A DNA stretch of 64,000 nucleotides from Devosia sp. FKR38 (GCF_005222805.1 NZ_STGC01000005.1:1961651-2025650), one strand, 5' to 3'. Positions 8,089 through 18,211 are shown, numbered from the stretch's first letter. Program-made: numbers and translations. The notes: generated by a model not told the origin, from the sequence alone.

Positions 8089-8463
8089 ATGCCGAAGATT
8101 TCAGAATACTACTTCCGCACCGCCATCATCTTCCTGATCGCCGGTATTGCCCTGGGCCTGCACATGTCCATTTCGGGCAATCACACCGTCATCGGCGCCC
8201 ATGCCCATATCAATCTGCTCGGCTGGGTCACCAGCGCCCTGTTCGGCGGCTATTTTGCGCTCAATCCGGCCAAGGCCGGCGGCCGCCTGCCCATGATCCA
8301 ATATGCCATCTTCACCCTGGGCGTCGCCGTCATGGGCGTCTCGCTCTACCTGCTGCTGGCCGGCAATCCCGCCGTCGAGCCCGTGGTCGCCGCCAGTTCC
8401 CTAGTCACCTTCCTGGGCGTGCTCATCTTCGCCTGGATCGTCTGGACCCCGGCGCGTCCCTGA
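8089..8463 (+). CDS. small four-helix membrane protein with His motif
   Basis: 124 residues with four predicted membrane helices (about 8-26, 42-58, 68-90, 97-119). The loop HTVIGAHAHINLLGWVTSALFG between helices 1 and 2 has the conserved H-x-H-x-N-L-L-G-W pattern found in small proteins annotated as cytochrome oxidase subunit I-like. The histidines could bind haem or metal, but nothing else of an oxidase is present nearby. A good ribosome site (TGGAGGGA) lies seven bases before the ATG. Function is unknown; inner-membrane location is likely. Confidence 0.65.
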   Translation: MPKISEYYFRTAIIFLIAGIALGLHMSISGNHTVIGAHAHINLLGWVTSALFGGYFALNPAKAGGRLPMIQYAIFTLGVAVMGVSLYLLLAGNPAVEPVVAASSLVTFLGVLIFAWIVWTPARP

Positions 8464-8515
8464 AACAAGCCAACCGGCCGGGGAGGACATCGGTCCTCTC
8501 CGGCTGCCCACGCCC

Positions 8516-9079
8516 ATGAGCATTATGATCCGCCCCCATATCCGCAGCGATGCCGTCGCCGTCGCCGACATTCTCGCCGCCGGCTGGCAGGCGGCCTATG
8601 CCGGCTTCATGCCGCAGGCGCTGTTGGCCCCGCGCATCGATCCCCTGCGCCGCCGCGCCGAAATCGCCGCCTGGCTCGATGATTTCGACACAGAGATCGA
8701 ACATTTGCTCGTCGCCGAATCCACCCCCGGCACCGTCGCCGGCTTTGTCCACATCGTGCGCGCGGACAAGGCGGGGTTGGGCGCCGCCGCCCATATCAAC
8801 CTGCTCTATGTCGATCCCGCCCGCTTCGGGCGTGGCATCGGCAAAGCCCTGATGGCCGCCGCCGCCGACTGGCTCGCCGCCCGCACCAGTGGCGCCGTGG
8901 TGCTCGCGGCCTATGCCGACAATCCCTATCGCGGCTTCTATGCCCGGCTGGGCGGCACGGTGGTGCTGCAAAAGACCATCGATTTCGATGGTCATGCCCT
9001 GGCCAGCGTCTATTACCACTGGCCCAGTCCGCAGGCGCTCCGCGCCGCCATCGGGCCTGGCCAATCGACAGCCCTGTGA
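8516..9079 (+). CDS. GNAT family N-acetyltransferase
   Basis: 187 residues. IRPHIRSDAVAVADILAAGWQAAYAGFMP is the usual N-terminal GNAT block. The acetyl-CoA loop is RFGRGIGKALM (about 102-112), and AYADNPYRGFYARLGG is the beta5-alpha4 motif. The substrate is not identifiable. An alternative ATG three codons in (8525) would also fit. It is preceded by the small membrane protein at 52 bases and followed by about 250 bases without a convincing gene before uvrB. Confidence 0.82.
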   Translation: MSIMIRPHIRSDAVAVADILAAGWQAAYAGFMPQALLAPRIDPLRRRAEIAAWLDDFDTEIEHLLVAESTPGTVAGFVHIVRADKAGLGAAAHINLLYVDPARFGRGIGKALMAAAADWLAARTSGAVVLAAYADNPYRGFYARLGGTVVLQKTIDFDGHALASVYYHWPSPQALRAAIGPGQSTAL

Positions 9080-9329
9080 TCGCCCCATCCACCAGGGCGA
9101 AGTCATAGGCCAGCACCGCCGGACTGACCGGGACATGGCCCGCCACCCGATGCCCGTCGCCCTCGGGCGTCGCCGCCGCACCGTCGACAACGCACCCTGC
9201 TGACACCCCATGTCAGCACGCCCTGTTCCCTCGCGCGCGCTGAGCGGCTAGATTGTCGCCAGCATTGCAGGCGCCTGCCCGACTCCCCATCTTTTCGAGG
9301 CTTGCTGCCGCCCACCCACGGTGTTCCCC

Positions 9330-11984
<2,655 letters not shown>

Positions 11985-11992
11985 CAGACCCT

Positions 11993-12176
11993 GCCGTCCG
12001 CCACTGGTCCCCGGTCGCGCCGCAACCACAAGACCGCACCTCCCCCTAGATGGGGGAGGCTGGGAGGGGGTGTTTCGGGGACTTCGACCCGCCCGCCTCC
12101 GACCGAAAATCGCTCCAGTGGAGCGATTTGAGGGGAGAAGGCCACGAGAGCTATGCTCGAGTGGCCGGCCAGGTGG
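11993..12176. repeat. composite intergenic repeat, left copy of a 96-bp direct repeat
   Basis: The first 96 bases (11993-12088) match 13575-13670 with only a few mismatches, in the same orientation, including the CTCCCCCTAGATGGGGGAG palindrome and the GGCTGGGAGGGGGTGTTTCG tail. A palindrome AAATCGCTCCAGTGGAGCGA follows (12113-12132), then AGGGGAGAAGGCCACGAGAG, which also occurs in the 3.3-kb cluster. It begins nine bases after the uvrB stop. The 3' end of the ceramidase gene runs into a further fragment of the same text. Confidence 0.75.
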
Positions 12177-12183
12177 GGGTGTT

Positions 12184-12882
12184 TCAGGACTTCGAACCGT
12201 CCGCCCTGCCGGGGAGATAGCGTAGCAGGCTCTGCAGCAGCAGCCCGACCATGGCGCCGTTGAGGATATGCCACATGAAATGCGTGCCAATTCCGCTTGC
12301 CGCGCAGGTCGTCAGGTCGATGCTGCGAAACCCCAGCGACAGCAAAAAAGTGATCGCCGCGCCGGTCACATACCAGCGCGCCGGATGGCGCCGTATCAGG
12401 GTCACCGCCGCAAAACCCGCCAAGGCCAGCAGGGCCGGCAGATATTGCAGCGACCCGTTCAGCACGCCCGGACCTGCCGCGTCATCGGTTGTGACATCGC
12501 CCGAGGTGAACCAGAACACCGCGCCAATGCTTCCGGCCACGATCAGCGCGATGCGGGTGGTCGCCCACACATTCTCGTCCGTCAGGCGATAGATGGTCAC
12601 CAGCACAAAGAGCGCCACGAAGGTCCAGATCGGGATCACATCCGCCAGCTCCGACCACCCGTTGGCCAGGGTGTGGAACAGGAACGAGCCAAGTCCGATG
12701 CCGGCGGCCAGCAGGATCAGCACCAGATCCAGCGCATCGGCCCTGCCCCTTCTGGCATAGACGCGCCATGCCAACCAGGCGGCGACCAGAAACGCGACAT
12801 TGCTGAGCGCGTTGATCGGCTCGTTCCAGAACCCCGCCGCCGTGCGCTCGCAATAAAGGTCAATATACTCAGGCAGGGTCAT
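12184..12882 (-). CDS. ceramidase family membrane protein
   Basis: 232 residues with about seven predicted membrane helices. The start MTLPEYIDLYCERTAAGFWNEP followed by N-A-L-S-N-V-A-F, the later GSFLFHTLANGWSELADVIP, and near the end GTHFMWHILNGAM, give the conserved Glu/Asp, His and H-x-x-W-H positions of the alkaline ceramidase/CREST superfamily (zinc-dependent amide hydrolases). Bacterial members are common in alphaproteobacteria; a true ceramide substrate is inference. The ATG at 12882 is the family start. The last residues (GRADGSKS) are encoded within repeat-like DNA, so the natural C-terminus may have been altered. Confidence 0.8.
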   Translation of the reverse strand: MTLPEYIDLYCERTAAGFWNEPINALSNVAFLVAAWLAWRVYARRGRADALDLVLILLAAGIGLGSFLFHTLANGWSELADVIPIWTFVALFVLVTIYRLTDENVWATTRIALIVAGSIGAVFWFTSGDVTTDDAAGPGVLNGSLQYLPALLALAGFAAVTLIRRHPARWYVTGAAITFLLSLGFRSIDLTTCAASGIGTHFMWHILNGAMVGLLLQSLLRYLPGRADGSKS

Positions 12883-12929
12883 GGTCAGCCGCGCATCCCC
12901 AGATGCCCCCCTCCAGTCACATGTCGCCG

Positions 12930-13142
12930 CTACCGCCGCGACGCCATCACCGCCGCCACGCCCGCCAGCAGCAACACCAGCCCGGCAATCGCCCAGCCCG
13001 TCGACGGCCCGGCCAGCGTCTCGCATTCGGCCACGCACAGGATGGGCGGGATCGTCAGCAGCCCCAGCCCCTGCACCAGCCACAACAGCCCCAGCAGCCC
13101 CGCAACACTGCCCCCGATCCGCAACACCCACCGCATCATCAC
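12930..13142 (-). CDS. small two-helix membrane protein
   Basis: 70 residues: MRWVLRIGGSVAGLLGLLW begins helix 1 and AGPSTGWAIAGLVLLLAGVAAVM is helix 2, ending in Arg-Arg. The layout (R-W/I-L-R-I-x-G, G-L-L-T, W-A-I-x-G-L) resembles a common family of unannotated small membrane proteins. Two Cys (LCVAEC) sit in the periplasmic loop. It lies 47 bases upstream of the ceramidase gene and is probably co-transcribed. Function is unknown. Confidence 0.6.
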   Translation of the reverse strand: MMMRWVLRIGGSVAGLLGLLWLVQGLGLLTIPPILCVAECETLAGPSTGWAIAGLVLLLAGVAAVMASRR

Positions 13143-13574
13143 GCACTCCTGTCAGCCTGAGCCCAAGCCTGCCGCAGGCTCAAACCATCGGCAAGCCCGA
13201 CGGCGATAGCACCAGCGTCACAAGGCCCCGGCGCCGCCGTCCTTCAGGACAATTCGGCCTGAATGCCCCCAGCCAATACCCCCTACCGCATGGCGTCAAT
13301 GCACGCCCACGCAACCCAGAAAATCGCTACCGTGGAGCGATTTAGCATAGCTAAGACAGGCCGAACCACCCATCCTGGGGATCGCTTGCAGCGCGCATTG
13401 GACGCGCAACCGCCCAGCCGGGTCATAGCGTCCGCAGCCATGGTGCTGCGCATTCCGAAAGTGTCGAAGAACCAACCACGCCCTCGCGGCTGGGCGCGAC
13501 CGCCCCCCCCCCCCACGTCACCCTCGGGCATCCTCGGGCCTGACCCGAGGACCCGAGGGCTCTGCACTCTTCGC
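13143..13574. other. gene-free interval with palindrome and C-tract
   Basis: No convincing gene is present. It contains AAATCGCTACCGTGGAGCGA (13321-13340), a relative of the palindromes near 12113 and 3302. There is a run of twelve C (13503-13514). A double palindrome follows at 13521-13559 (CCCTCGGG, CCTCGGG, then CCCGAGG, CCCGAGGG), a type scattered between genes in many Rhizobiales. The remainder shows nothing I can interpret. Confidence 0.5.
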
Positions 13575-13736
13575 GCCGTCCGCCCCTGGTCCCCGGTCGC
13601 GCCGCAACCACAGGACCGCACCTCCCCCTAGATGGGGGAGGCTGGGAGGGGGTGTTTCGGGGGGCTTCGAACAGCCCGGCCGCAGACCGGGAAATCGCTC
13701 CGGTGGAGCGACTTAAGGTGAGAAGGCACTGAGGCC
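13575..13736. repeat. composite intergenic repeat, right copy of the 96-bp direct repeat
   Basis: Positions 13575-13670 repeat 11993-12088 almost exactly. AAATCGCTCCGGTGGAGCGA (13691-13710) and an AAGGTGAGAAGGCACTGAGG tail follow, which is diverged from the left copy. Together the copies bracket the ceramidase and small membrane protein genes (about 1.5 kb). Confidence 0.75.
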
Positions 13737-13742
13737 TACGCG

Positions 13743-13806
13743 CGTAGGGCAGGCACACTGTGGGATGAGTTCAAACGGCCGCGGGTTATGGAATTAGGTA
13801 CTTGGT
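13743..13806 (+). pseudogene. decayed fragment resembling the uvrB 3' end
   Basis: Reading from 13758, the codons give L-W-D-E-F-K-R-P-R-V-M-E-L-G-T-W-S. The UvrB C-terminus is [17 protein letters not shown], so 11 of 17 residues are identical. At the DNA level about 33 of 45 bases match without gaps. The fragment has no upstream UvrB sequence and no start. It sits at the junction between the repeat block and the low-GC cassette. I interpret it as the relic of a duplication at the uvrB 3' end; chance similarity is unlikely but not excluded. Confidence 0.55.
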
Positions 13807-13912
13807 CGGAAGGCGTGAGCCAATCACGTGGCAGATACCTGCAATTTCTTCAAATCCATGCCGTTTTCATCTGCCACAATACTCTCAATTGGCTCTTGAG
13901 TCGGATGGTGCT

Positions 13913-14122
13913 ATGTCAAATTCTACGCAGACGATGAGCTTCGTATACCTCAATCACCGAGGTGAGGTCGGCGTGCGGCATGTACGACCAATTCGAATGG
14001 AATATCGAGCGTCTGACTGGCACCCCAAAGAGCAGTGGCTGCTAGTCGCGTATGACTTAGAAAAGCAAGGCGAACGAGATTTCGCCATGTCAGAAATATT
14101 ACGGTTCGTTGCCAACGAATAA
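13913..14122 (+). CDS. small WYL-like domain protein
   Basis: 69 residues. The core FVYLNHRGEVGVRHVRPIRMEY, then DWHPKEQWLLVAYDLEKQGERDFAMSEI, follows the pattern of stand-alone small proteins related to the WYL ligand-binding fold ('Y-x-N-x-R-G-E ... R-x-V-x-P ... W-H-P-E-P-Q-W-L-L-x-A-x-D'). WYL domains bind nucleic acid or small ligands and often regulate defence systems. This copy has no HTH of its own. Start at ATG 13913; a longer in-frame reading from 13802 has no conserved sequence. It is the first gene of the three-gene cassette, with composition clearly lower in GC than its neighbours. Confidence 0.7.
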   Translation: MSNSTQTMSFVYLNHRGEVGVRHVRPIRMEYRASDWHPKEQWLLVAYDLEKQGERDFAMSEILRFVANE

Positions 14123-14132
14123 GACAAAGATT

Positions 14133-15104
14133 ATGAATTCGTATCTAGATATTGCAGAACGAATTCTGGAGGCTGAGCGCAAGCCGCTTAGTGCCCGACA
14201 AATTTTGGCTAAAGCGCACGCGACAAAGGCAGTGCCTCGGCATCTGCACGGCGCCACACAGTACAAAACAATGCAGGCTCGCCTAAGTGAAGATATACTC
14301 TCAAAGCGCGATCATAGCGCCTTCTTTAGGCCGAAGCCGGGGACTTTTTTTCTCCGAAAATTTCTCGACGATGAAACGATTAGTGAAGAATACCGTCGTC
14401 CAATTGCTGCGCGTCGTCGCATTCGCGACTTGCTACTTGGACCGGCGCTGTCGGTTGCAAAATCAGCGGTGGGTGATGTGTTTGCACATACCGACGCCGT
14501 ACTACCAAAAACAATATGCGGGGAACTGCATGATCGAGCATTCGCATATATAGACCCCAAAAACGTTCCTGATGACCGACTTTTGATATGGGCGGTCTGC
14601 GTGGTCGTACGCGGCCATGACATCCTGACCTACCGAGCGGGAAAGTACCGTGATGACCGCGATGCGTTTGCAAGGAAGCAAACATTTGCGTTCTCGTCGC
14701 TGGTTCAAGAGAACGCAAGATCGCTATTTGACGAAGATAGCCTAGGCATCAGAGAGACGGCGCTAAAATCCGTGGTAATGGACCTAGATATTCCGCTGAG
14801 ATCGGAGATCTCAAATGATAGCGAGATCCCCTGTGAATTAATGACTTTTATGAGGGGAACCCATCCAGCATTCTTTAATTCAATCATAGGTGTGGTAGTT
14901 GTCGAGTGTCCCCAGTGGTTCGAACCTACAACGAGGCGATTGTCCCTGAATGAAGTGCGCTGGGTCAGCTTACTGTCTCCACGAAATAATACTGATGACC
15001 TCGACCCGTGGTCGGTGTTGATCTGGAAGCACTTGTCCGGTCATGCATCTCAGAGGCTCACACAGAGGCAGCGAGATGATCTCCCGCACCCTTACAGCGG
15101 CTGA
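14133..15104 (+). CDS. HARE-HTH protein with possible degenerate Nudix-like domain
   Basis: 323 residues. Residues 1-75 (DIAERILEAERKPLSARQILAKA, QYKTMQARLSEDI, FFRPKPGTFFLRKFL) match the HB1/ASXL/restriction-endonuclease (HARE) winged helix, a DNA-binding domain found in restriction and chromatin proteins. The remaining 250 residues are unassigned. A segment near residues 200-216 (GIRETALKSVVMDLDI) looks like a Nudix box that has lost its acidic residues, so a sensing rather than hydrolytic role is possible; this is a weak call. The ATG at 14133 is preferred over an overlapping TTG at 14109. It begins ten bases after the WYL-like gene. Confidence 0.6.
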   Translation: MNSYLDIAERILEAERKPLSARQILAKAHATKAVPRHLHGATQYKTMQARLSEDILSKRDHSAFFRPKPGTFFLRKFLDDETISEEYRRPIAARRRIRDLLLGPALSVAKSAVGDVFAHTDAVLPKTICGELHDRAFAYIDPKNVPDDRLLIWAVCVVVRGHDILTYRAGKYRDDRDAFARKQTFAFSSLVQENARSLFDEDSLGIRETALKSVVMDLDIPLRSEISNDSEIPCELMTFMRGTHPAFFNSIIGVVVVECPQWFEPTTRRLSLNEVRWVSLLSPRNNTDDLDPWSVLIWKHLSGHASQRLTQRQRDDLPHPYSG

Positions 15105-16542
15105 ATGCAACTACATTAGGCATCAACTTGAGCTAAACGACCCGGTTCAACAAAAGAGAATACTGCAACGACTATGCAGTTTGCATAAGCTTGGATTTCG
15201 CATTCCGCCGGCTGCCCGCTATTCTCTAGAAGTATTCATGGCAGGCCTCGTAATGGGCGGAAGCACCAACGCGAAGGTTACCCGATGGTGTCTTAATGCA
15301 CTTGCACTAATTGGATCGAAAGATTTGGCCGTCGCCGCGGTTCGCTTCGCTATCGAGAAATTTGTCGCCGATCCAGACATCTTTGGCTCAGCGATATCTG
15401 CAATTGTTCGACTAGATCCCGAGCAATTTGCGCACATTGCCACCTCGGATCGCTACCCCCGTGAGCTAGTGCTACTAGGCGGACTTCGCACGGCCGGCCC
15501 GCAGGAGTTGGACACCAGCCAACTGTCGATTAATATCGATACGGCAGACCCTCAAATACTAAAGCTCGCACTCCTGACTGTGGGGCTAGATCGAGCACCA
15601 GAGCACATCTTTGACCCACGTCATGCAAACCCAGCAATTGTGAAGGCCCTTGGGGGGCATCAAGACCCAGTTGTTTCACAGTATTCCGTTTGGGCAATAT
15701 CAGAAAACAACAAGCTTGGTGTGGACGATCTTGGCATCGCAACGGGCGATATGGAATCATTGCCAGAAAATGTACGGGGCTGGATATACAGGTTGTTCGC
15801 GGCCGCCCCAGAACTGAGTACGAGACGGCATGACCTTATATTCCAAGGCTCGATAGACCCAAATAGTGAAGTTAGGCTTGCCTTAGCAACAGGTCTGCGC
15901 GACAGCTTCTACGACGGTTTGGAAGAGGTTACATTTGACTGGTTTGACGTTGAGGCAGAGAAAGATGTGCGTGACGCACTAATTGACCACATGGTGCGCC
16001 AAGCAGAACAGTTCCCTGGATACCAGCCTATTGTGACGACCCTGTATGCTGCGGAGTCACCTGGGTCGCCCGCGCGTCACCGAATGGATGCGGCGGCGGC
16101 TCGTACTTCAATGTACTCACGATTCCAAGAGATTGTTCAGGAAACGGGGGCACCACTTTTCAGCGACCTAAAAGGAGCAACTATTGTAATGGGCGACAAT
16201 TTTTCGACGGGAAACATTCAAGGCGGCTCTGTCTCTCTAAAGGGAGATGCCTCCAATAATGGCGACGTGAGCAATTTCCTTTCTGAGGCAGGAACGCAGG
16301 ATGCCCTTCGAATCCTCGAAGAACTTGGGCCCGTACTTGCTTCGCTCCCTTTGAAGGAGGAAACAAAGGCGCCAACGAGGCAAGCGATTACCGAGGCCAA
16401 GAGCAACCCCACCAAGGAACGGTTAAACTCAGTCAGGGCAGCGCTAAAGGGTCTTGAGGAATCGCTAGGTTCAGTTGCTGGCGGGGCCGCGCACATCGCA
16501 GCTATAGCCGGCTATTTTGCGCTCATCGCAGGCCTAGCATAG
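15076..16542 (+). CDS. helical-repeat protein with hydrophobic C-terminus
   Basis: 488 residues, no family recognised. Residues 1-330 are helix-rich with HEAT/armadillo-like character (RWCLNALALIGSKDLAVAAV, VSQYSVWAISENN, VRLALATGLRDS). Around residues 372-400, MGDNFSTGNIQGGSVSLKGD resembles the short G-N-I-x-G-S-x-V strands found before effector domains in bacterial conflict proteins. The end carries AAHIAAIAGYFALIAGL, a membrane-inserting helix at the extreme C-terminus. The start at 15076 has GAGG eight bases upstream and overlaps the HARE gene by 29 bases, indicating translational coupling. A membrane-active effector is an inference. Confidence 0.6.
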   Translation: MISRTLTAAECNYIRHQLELNDPVQQKRILQRLCSLHKLGFRIPPAARYSLEVFMAGLVMGGSTNAKVTRWCLNALALIGSKDLAVAAVRFAIEKFVADPDIFGSAISAIVRLDPEQFAHIATSDRYPRELVLLGGLRTAGPQELDTSQLSINIDTADPQILKLALLTVGLDRAPEHIFDPRHANPAIVKALGGHQDPVVSQYSVWAISENNKLGVDDLGIATGDMESLPENVRGWIYRLFAAAPELSTRRHDLIFQGSIDPNSEVRLALATGLRDSFYDGLEEVTFDWFDVEAEKDVRDALIDHMVRQAEQFPGYQPIVTTLYAAESPGSPARHRMDAAAARTSMYSRFQEIVQETGAPLFSDLKGATIVMGDNFSTGNIQGGSVSLKGDASNNGDVSNFLSEAGTQDALRILEELGPVLASLPLKEETKAPTRQAITEAKSNPTKERLNSVRAALKGLEESLGSVAGGAAHIAAIAGYFALIAGLA

Positions 16543-16597
16543 CTCTCGAGGGGCGAGGCACCAATCAAGTGTGACTGGACCAGCAATACATAGCCAG

Positions 16598-17176
16598 CTA
16601 CCGACAAATCGCCTCACACGGCACCCCGTCACTATCGCTGTCCAACAGCGCGCCCCAGCTGCAGTTCGCCAGGTACCAGCGCGCCTCCGCGCAGGTGCCG
16701 ATCCGCGTGCAATATTGCCGGCGCGGACAGGACGCATCATTGCCGCGCTGGGCCACCGGCTGGCGCGACTGGGCTTGCGCCGGGGCGGTATAGACAGCGG
16801 CCGGGCGCTGCGGCGCAATGGGTGCAGACACCACCGGATCGGCGCCCAGATAGTCGGCGCTCACCCAGCCCACCAGGCCATCAATCGATACATTGACCCA
16901 GCCACCGCGCCGTTCGCCGACGCGCACCACGCTATTGCGCGATAGACTGCGGAGCACACGTGCCGAGGTGGACGGCCCCTCGCGCAGATTGAGACTATTG
17001 GCGGTGACATAGAGGCTCGCCTCGAACCCCGGCACCGCCGCGACATTGGCCGGCACCACACCCGCCCCGCCCGCCGGATCGACAGCGGCCCGCCCGGGCG
17101 TATCGGTCCCGCCGATGATATTGCCCAGCGCCGCCAGCGCCATGATGCCGAAAACAAACCAGTATCGCTTGCGCAT
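16598..17176 (-). CDS. secreted SH3b plus excalibur-domain protein
   Basis: 192 residues. The N-terminal hydrophobic segment (WFVFGIMALAALGNIIGG) is a signal peptide or membrane anchor. The SH3 domain at about 55-110 shows ANSLNLREGPSTSARVLR and GGWVNVSIDGLVGWVSADYL. A C-terminal excalibur motif follows: CPRRQYCTRIGTCAEARWYL, then DSDSDGVPCEAIC, a calcium-binding-like DxDxDGxxCE loop with paired Cys. Such proteins act at the cell envelope, binding peptidoglycan or surface. The ATG at 17176 precedes a strong signal; an upstream extension to 17260 is not conserved. It is convergent with the low-GC cassette. Confidence 0.82.
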   Translation of the reverse strand: MRKRYWFVFGIMALAALGNIIGGTDTPGRAAVDPAGGAGVVPANVAAVPGFEASLYVTANSLNLREGPSTSARVLRSLSRNSVVRVGERRGGWVNVSIDGLVGWVSADYLGADPVVSAPIAPQRPAAVYTAPAQAQSRQPVAQRGNDASCPRRQYCTRIGTCAEARWYLANCSWGALLDSDSDGVPCEAICR

Positions 17177-17334
17177 CGCTCCCCCATGCAAACATCGCCG
17201 AGAAGTCCCTGTCGCACAAGCATTTTGAGCTGCGCCGCGCCCCCAAACCCGGCACCGCACAGATCAACGCAGCAGCAATCTCCAGGCCTTCAATTCAGCC
17301 TTGGCGCGTCCCGAACTATGCCGGCCAGACACCC

Positions 17335-17544
17335 TCACCCCGTATGACACGCCGGCGAACACGTCGCGCAACCATTGCTCTGCCAGTGCCGCCGCTTGGC
17401 CGCCGCCACCGCGTCCCGACAGTGGCTGAACTCGCCCAAATACGTCGTGTCCCGCGCCTGGTTCAACCAATAGCAGCCCGCCTTGTGCACCTCATGGTCG
17501 CCATTGGGCTGCGCCGTGTTGTTGACATAGTAGCTGTCGGCCAT
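17335..17544 (-). CDS. small conserved Cys/His protein
   Basis: 69 residues. DSYYVNNTAQPNGDHEVHK, GCYWL, YLGEFSHCRDAVAAAK, then QSNGCATCSPACHT give a pattern of H-x-V-H, C, C, and a C-x-x-C-x-x-x-C-H end. I have seen similar short proteins ('YVN-NAQ-NGDHEVH ... SNGC-CS-ACH') without assigned function. The spacing suggests a small metal-binding fold, but this is inference. The ATG at 17544 has a perfect AGGAGG. It faces a 667-bp divergent intergenic region shared with the gene at 18212. Confidence 0.7.
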   Translation of the reverse strand: MADSYYVNNTAQPNGDHEVHKAGCYWLNQARDTTYLGEFSHCRDAVAAAKRRHWQSNGCATCSPACHTG

Positions 17545-17700
17545 CGCATCCTCCTGCTGAAAGCCATGAGCCAAGCAGAACGGCGCCAGAGTCGGAGCCG
17601 CAGGACTGCGTAGGGATCACCCCGCACACCCCGCTGCCCGCGCCGCCCACAGCCCGCCGGCCTCCGCCCCCTATGCCCCGCGCCCCCCTCACGCCTCACG

Positions 17701-18081
17701 CCCCGCCTCCCCACAAAACCCCTCCCCCGCCCTCCCGCCTCCCCCTCCCAGCCGATGCCCCTCGTTTTGCAAATCGGTCCTATTTGCATCTGATAGGCGC
17801 ACGGCACCCGCCCATATCGTCCCGCCTCACCCCCGGCCCCTCGCACCCGAAATGCATCCCACACGCCGCGGCCACCCCACGCCCGGTATCCCTGCCCCCC
17901 AAGGTCTCCCCGTCGCCCTCGACACCCGATGCCTCTGGCACCCGAAACGCACCACCCGCCCCGCGCGCCCTCCCTCCCCCTCAGCGCCCCGCCTCCCCAA
18001 AGCTCCCCCCGCCCCCCCAAGCGAAAGCACCTCCCCCTCCCCAGCCGATGCCCCTCGTTTTACAAATCGGTCCTATTTGCA
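17701..18081. repeat. C-rich direct repeat pair carrying TGCAAAT palindromes
   Basis: The interval 17545-18211 contains no convincing gene. Two copies of a roughly 90-bp segment (17701-17788 and 17984-18081) begin CCCCGCCTCCCCA and end in the nearly identical CCAGCCGATGCCCCTCGTTT plus palindrome. Copy 1 has TGCAAAT-CGGTCCT-ATTTGCA (17768-17788); copy 2 has TACAAAT-CGGTCCT-ATTTGCA (18061-18081). The strand bias is extreme: long C-runs on the plus strand, so the minus strand has runs of G3-G5 at short spacing (about 17720-17750), able in principle to form a G-quadruplex. Confidence 0.65.
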
Positions 18082-18211
18082 AACTAACACCGCACGACGC
18101 CCACTCCCGCGATCACGCCCGCGCCCCCAGCGCCGCGCTCCCCTCCCTTTCCAAAAACACTTATCCCCCGCGCCCCTGCTGCGCGCATGCTGGGGGCGAA
18201 AGGAGACCGCG

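Larger units (their letters stand above)
13740..16560 (+). other. low-GC accessory cassette of three same-strand genes
   Basis: From about 13740 to 16550 the base composition drops well below the flanks. A/T-ending codons are frequent and A-runs appear, whereas neighbouring genes end codons almost entirely in G/C. Three genes read in the same direction with a 10-bp gap and a 29-bp overlap. The left edge has the uvrB-like fragment; the right edge has no recognisable repeat. No integrase or transposase is present. The cassette is best explained by horizontal acquisition. Confidence 0.75.

Noticed and set aside
8796-9206. minus-strand frame reading into the gap before uvrB (with a protein-like stretch near its start)
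   Set aside because: Mostly antisense to the GNAT gene; the non-overlapping part is about 40 codons and matches nothing I recognise, so a decayed gene could not be supported.
9080-9329. SOS (LexA) box upstream of uvrB
   Set aside because: No GTTC-N7-GTTC or GAAC-N7-GAAC pair was found in the 250 bases before the start.
14109-14132. TTG start for the HARE-HTH gene
   Set aside because: It overlaps the preceding gene, has no ribosome site and adds eight unconserved residues; ATG 14133 is better.
17463-18020. 185-codon Gly/Arg-rich minus-strand frame in the C-rich interval
   Set aside because: Its composition simply reflects the G-runs of the minus strand. Only its last part, in another frame, corresponds to the real Cys/His gene.
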